6,184 nt of DNA, from assembly GCA_017445685.1 (NCBI GenBank), contig JAFSTS010000220.1, forward strand, positions 1 to 6,184, in the 5' to 3' direction. Positions 4,796-6,184 of the stretch are shown here, in pieces; the stretch's first letter is position 1; every line of letters begins with the position of its first letter. The notes under the pieces were generated by a model. It searched no databases. It was not told the DNA's origin and saw only the letters and a program-made list of their open reading frames with translations. Origin of the DNA: Clostridia bacterium (lineage in GTDB: Bacteria; Bacillota_A; Clostridia; Oscillospirales; Acutalibacteraceae). Made by a program: the position numbers and the translations under genes.

Positions 4796-6163
4796 ATGAG
4801 TCTTAAATCATTTGAAAAGGTTGAAACCAATGTTTACTCCGTTGAGATTTCAATCAGCGCGCAGGAGCTTCAGGACGCCAAGCTGAAAGCCTATAACAAA
4901 GCGAAGAAAAATATCGCTATTCCCGGCTTCCGCAAGGGCAAAGTTCCGAAGATGATGATCGAAAAAATGTATGGCAAATCCTTCTTCTATGAAGATGCCA
5001 TCGACATTCTTTATCCCGATGTTGTCAGCGCGGCAATCGAAGAAGCAAAGCTTGAGATCGTTGACGCTCCTTTCGATGTTAAAATCGACAGGATCGACGA
5101 AGACGGCGCAGACATGACCATCAAGGTTACGGTCAAGCCTGAAGTTGAAGTCGGTGAATATAAGGGTCTTAAAGCCGAAAAGCTTTCCACAGAAGTAACT
5201 GATGACGAGGTCAATGAAGAAATTGACCAGATGAGAGAGAGAAACGCCAGAATCGTTGACGCTTCCGACAGAGAAGTTAAGCAGGGTGACATCACTAACA
5301 TCGACTTTGAAGGCTTTGTTGACGGCGAAGCATTTGACGGCGGAAAAGGCGAAAGCTTTGATTTGACTATCGGCTCCGGTCAGTTTATCCCCGGATTCGA
5401 AGATCAGATCGTCGGCAAAAAGGTTGACGAAGAATTTGATGTCAATGTAACTTTCCCCGAACAGTATGTTGAAAACCTTGCCGGCAAGGACGCAACATTC
5501 AAAGTCAAGGTCAATTCCATCAAAGAAAAGCAGCTTCCCGAGCTTGACGACGAATTTGCAAAAGATGTCAGCGAGTTTGACACTCTTGACGAGCTCAAAG
5601 CCGATATCCGCAAGACAAAAGCTGACGACAAAGAAGCTCAGTCCAAGGAAAAATTTGAGTCCGATCTTCTTGAACAGGTTGCAGAGTCCATCAAGGCTGA
5701 AATTCCTGCCGTCATGATCGACAATAAGGCAAAGGAACTTATAGACAGCGCTGAACAGAGAATGAGCCAGCAGGGTCTTTCCGTGGACATCTATCTTCAG
5801 TACATGGGAATTTCCAGAGAACAGTATGAAAAGGACGCGAAGGCTCAGGCTGAAAAGCAGGTCAAATCCCGTCTTGCTCTTGAAAAGATCGTTGAGCTTG
5901 AAAAGCTTGAAGCAACTGAAGAAGATCTTGAAAAAGAATATCATAAATTTGCTGATATGTACAAAATGGAAGTCGAAGAGCTTAAGAAGCTTATTTCTGC
6001 CGACGGCTTGAAGGAAGACATCGCAATCGGCAAGGCTATCGACCTTATCGTAGCAAATGCTGTTGAAGGCAAGCCTGCCGCAAAGAAATCTTCCACCGCA
6101 AAGAAAACGGCCGACGGAGAAAAGAAGCCTGCTGCAAAGAAGACGGCTTCAACAGCAAAGTAA
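4796..6163 (+). CDS. tig: Trigger factor (ribosome-associated chaperone and peptidyl-prolyl isomerase)
   Basis: Encodes 455 aa. Trigger factor docks at the ribosome exit tunnel and shields nascent chains; it also has prolyl isomerase activity. The ribosome-binding domain (about 1-115) carries the signature loop GFRKGKVP at 44-51, which contacts the 50S subunit. The FKBP-type isomerase domain spans about 160-245 (GDITNIDFEGFVDGEAFDGG, IGSGQFIPGFED, FPEQYVENLAGKDATFKVKV). The helical substrate-binding arms follow (about 248-423). Residues 425-455 form an added low-complexity tail with 10 Lys and 8 Ala in 31 residues and two copies of KPAAKK (426-431 and 444-449). This tail is absent from E. coli and B. 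subtilis proteins but, as I recall, similar tails occur in some Clostridia. The gene has its own strong promoter and leader. In many Firmicutes clpP or clpX follows tig; here only 21 nt remain, so this cannot be seen. Confidence 0.97.
   Translation: MSLKSFEKVETNVYSVEISISAQELQDAKLKAYNKAKKNIAIPGFRKGKVPKMMIEKMYGKSFFYEDAIDILYPDVVSAAIEEAKLEIVDAPFDVKIDRIDEDGADMTIKVTVKPEVEVGEYKGLKAEKLSTEVTDDEVNEEIDQMRERNARIVDASDREVKQGDITNIDFEGFVDGEAFDGGKGESFDLTIGSGQFIPGFEDQIVGKKVDEEFDVNVTFPEQYVENLAGKDATFKVKVNSIKEKQLPELDDEFAKDVSEFDTLDELKADIRKTKADDKEAQSKEKFESDLLEQVAESIKAEIPAVMIDNKAKELIDSAEQRMSQQGLSVDIYLQYMGISREQYEKDAKAQAEKQVKSRLALEKIVELEKLEATEEDLEKEYHKFADMYKMEVEELKKLISADGLKEDIAIGKAIDLIVANAVEGKPAAKKSSTAKKTADGEKKPAAKKTASTAK
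6068..6160 (+). repeat. Degenerate Lys/Ala codon repeat encoding the tig C-terminal tail
   Basis: Four copies of GCAAAG start at 6080, 6098, 6134 and 6155; the first three extend to GCAAAGAA. The encoded KPAAKK unit occurs twice (6071-6088 and 6125-6142). Spacing is irregular, so this is a low-complexity coding repeat, not a tandem array. Such stretches can change length by slippage or recombination. Confidence 0.6.
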
Positions 6164-6184
6164 ACCACAACAACTAAGAAAACA

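Noticed and set aside
4850..5944. A 364-aa open frame on the minus strand opposite tig.
   Set aside because: It is codon-aligned with tig in antisense and stays open because tig avoids TTA, CTA and TCA codons in that stretch. It has no recognisable domain, while tig is certain.

Overview
The window looks like a chromosomal housekeeping segment of a low- to mid-GC Gram-positive bacterium. The best guess is a Clostridia member, perhaps Oscillospirales/Ruminococcaceae. The evidence is the rbgA-rnhB-yraN order, strong purine-rich ribosome binding sites, an extended -10 sigma-A promoter, a DUF1540 mini-protein, and a trigger factor with a Lys/Ala-rich tail. The taxonomic guess is inference from gene content and style; there is no rRNA or other marker to settle it.

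Region 1 (1-3725, + strand) is a tightly packed probable operon. It begins with the 3' end of a MscS-type mechanosensitive channel gene, followed by rbgA (50S-assembly GTPase), rnhB (RNase HII), yraN (UPF0102 nuclease-fold protein) and thrC (threonine synthase). Gaps are 28, 3, -1 and 24 nt, and no terminator or internal promoter is visible.

Region 2 (3726-3977) looks empty if only long ORFs are considered. It holds a 54-aa gene on the minus strand (3726-3890) encoding a cysteine-rich DUF1540-family protein. Its stop codon abuts the thrC stop back to back in the palindrome TGATCA. An 87-bp AT-rich divergent spacer separates its start from the next plus-strand gene.

Region 3 (3978-6184, + strand) holds a calcineurin-like metallophosphoesterase gene, then a 122-bp spacer with a near-perfect promoter (TTGAAA-N17-TATAAT with extended -10 TG) and a small hairpin just upstream of the Shine-Dalgarno. 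It ends with tig, encoding trigger factor. Only 21 nt follow the tig stop, so its downstream partners are not visible.

Functionally the window is mostly ribosome assembly (RbgA), genome maintenance (RNase HII, YraN), nascent-chain folding (trigger factor) and threonine biosynthesis. I see no phage, CRISPR, IS or defence system. The items most worth a second look are the hidden DUF1540 gene embedded antisense between co-directional genes, the basic tail of trigger factor, the tig leader hairpin, and a roughly tenfold excess of the palindrome AAGCTT.
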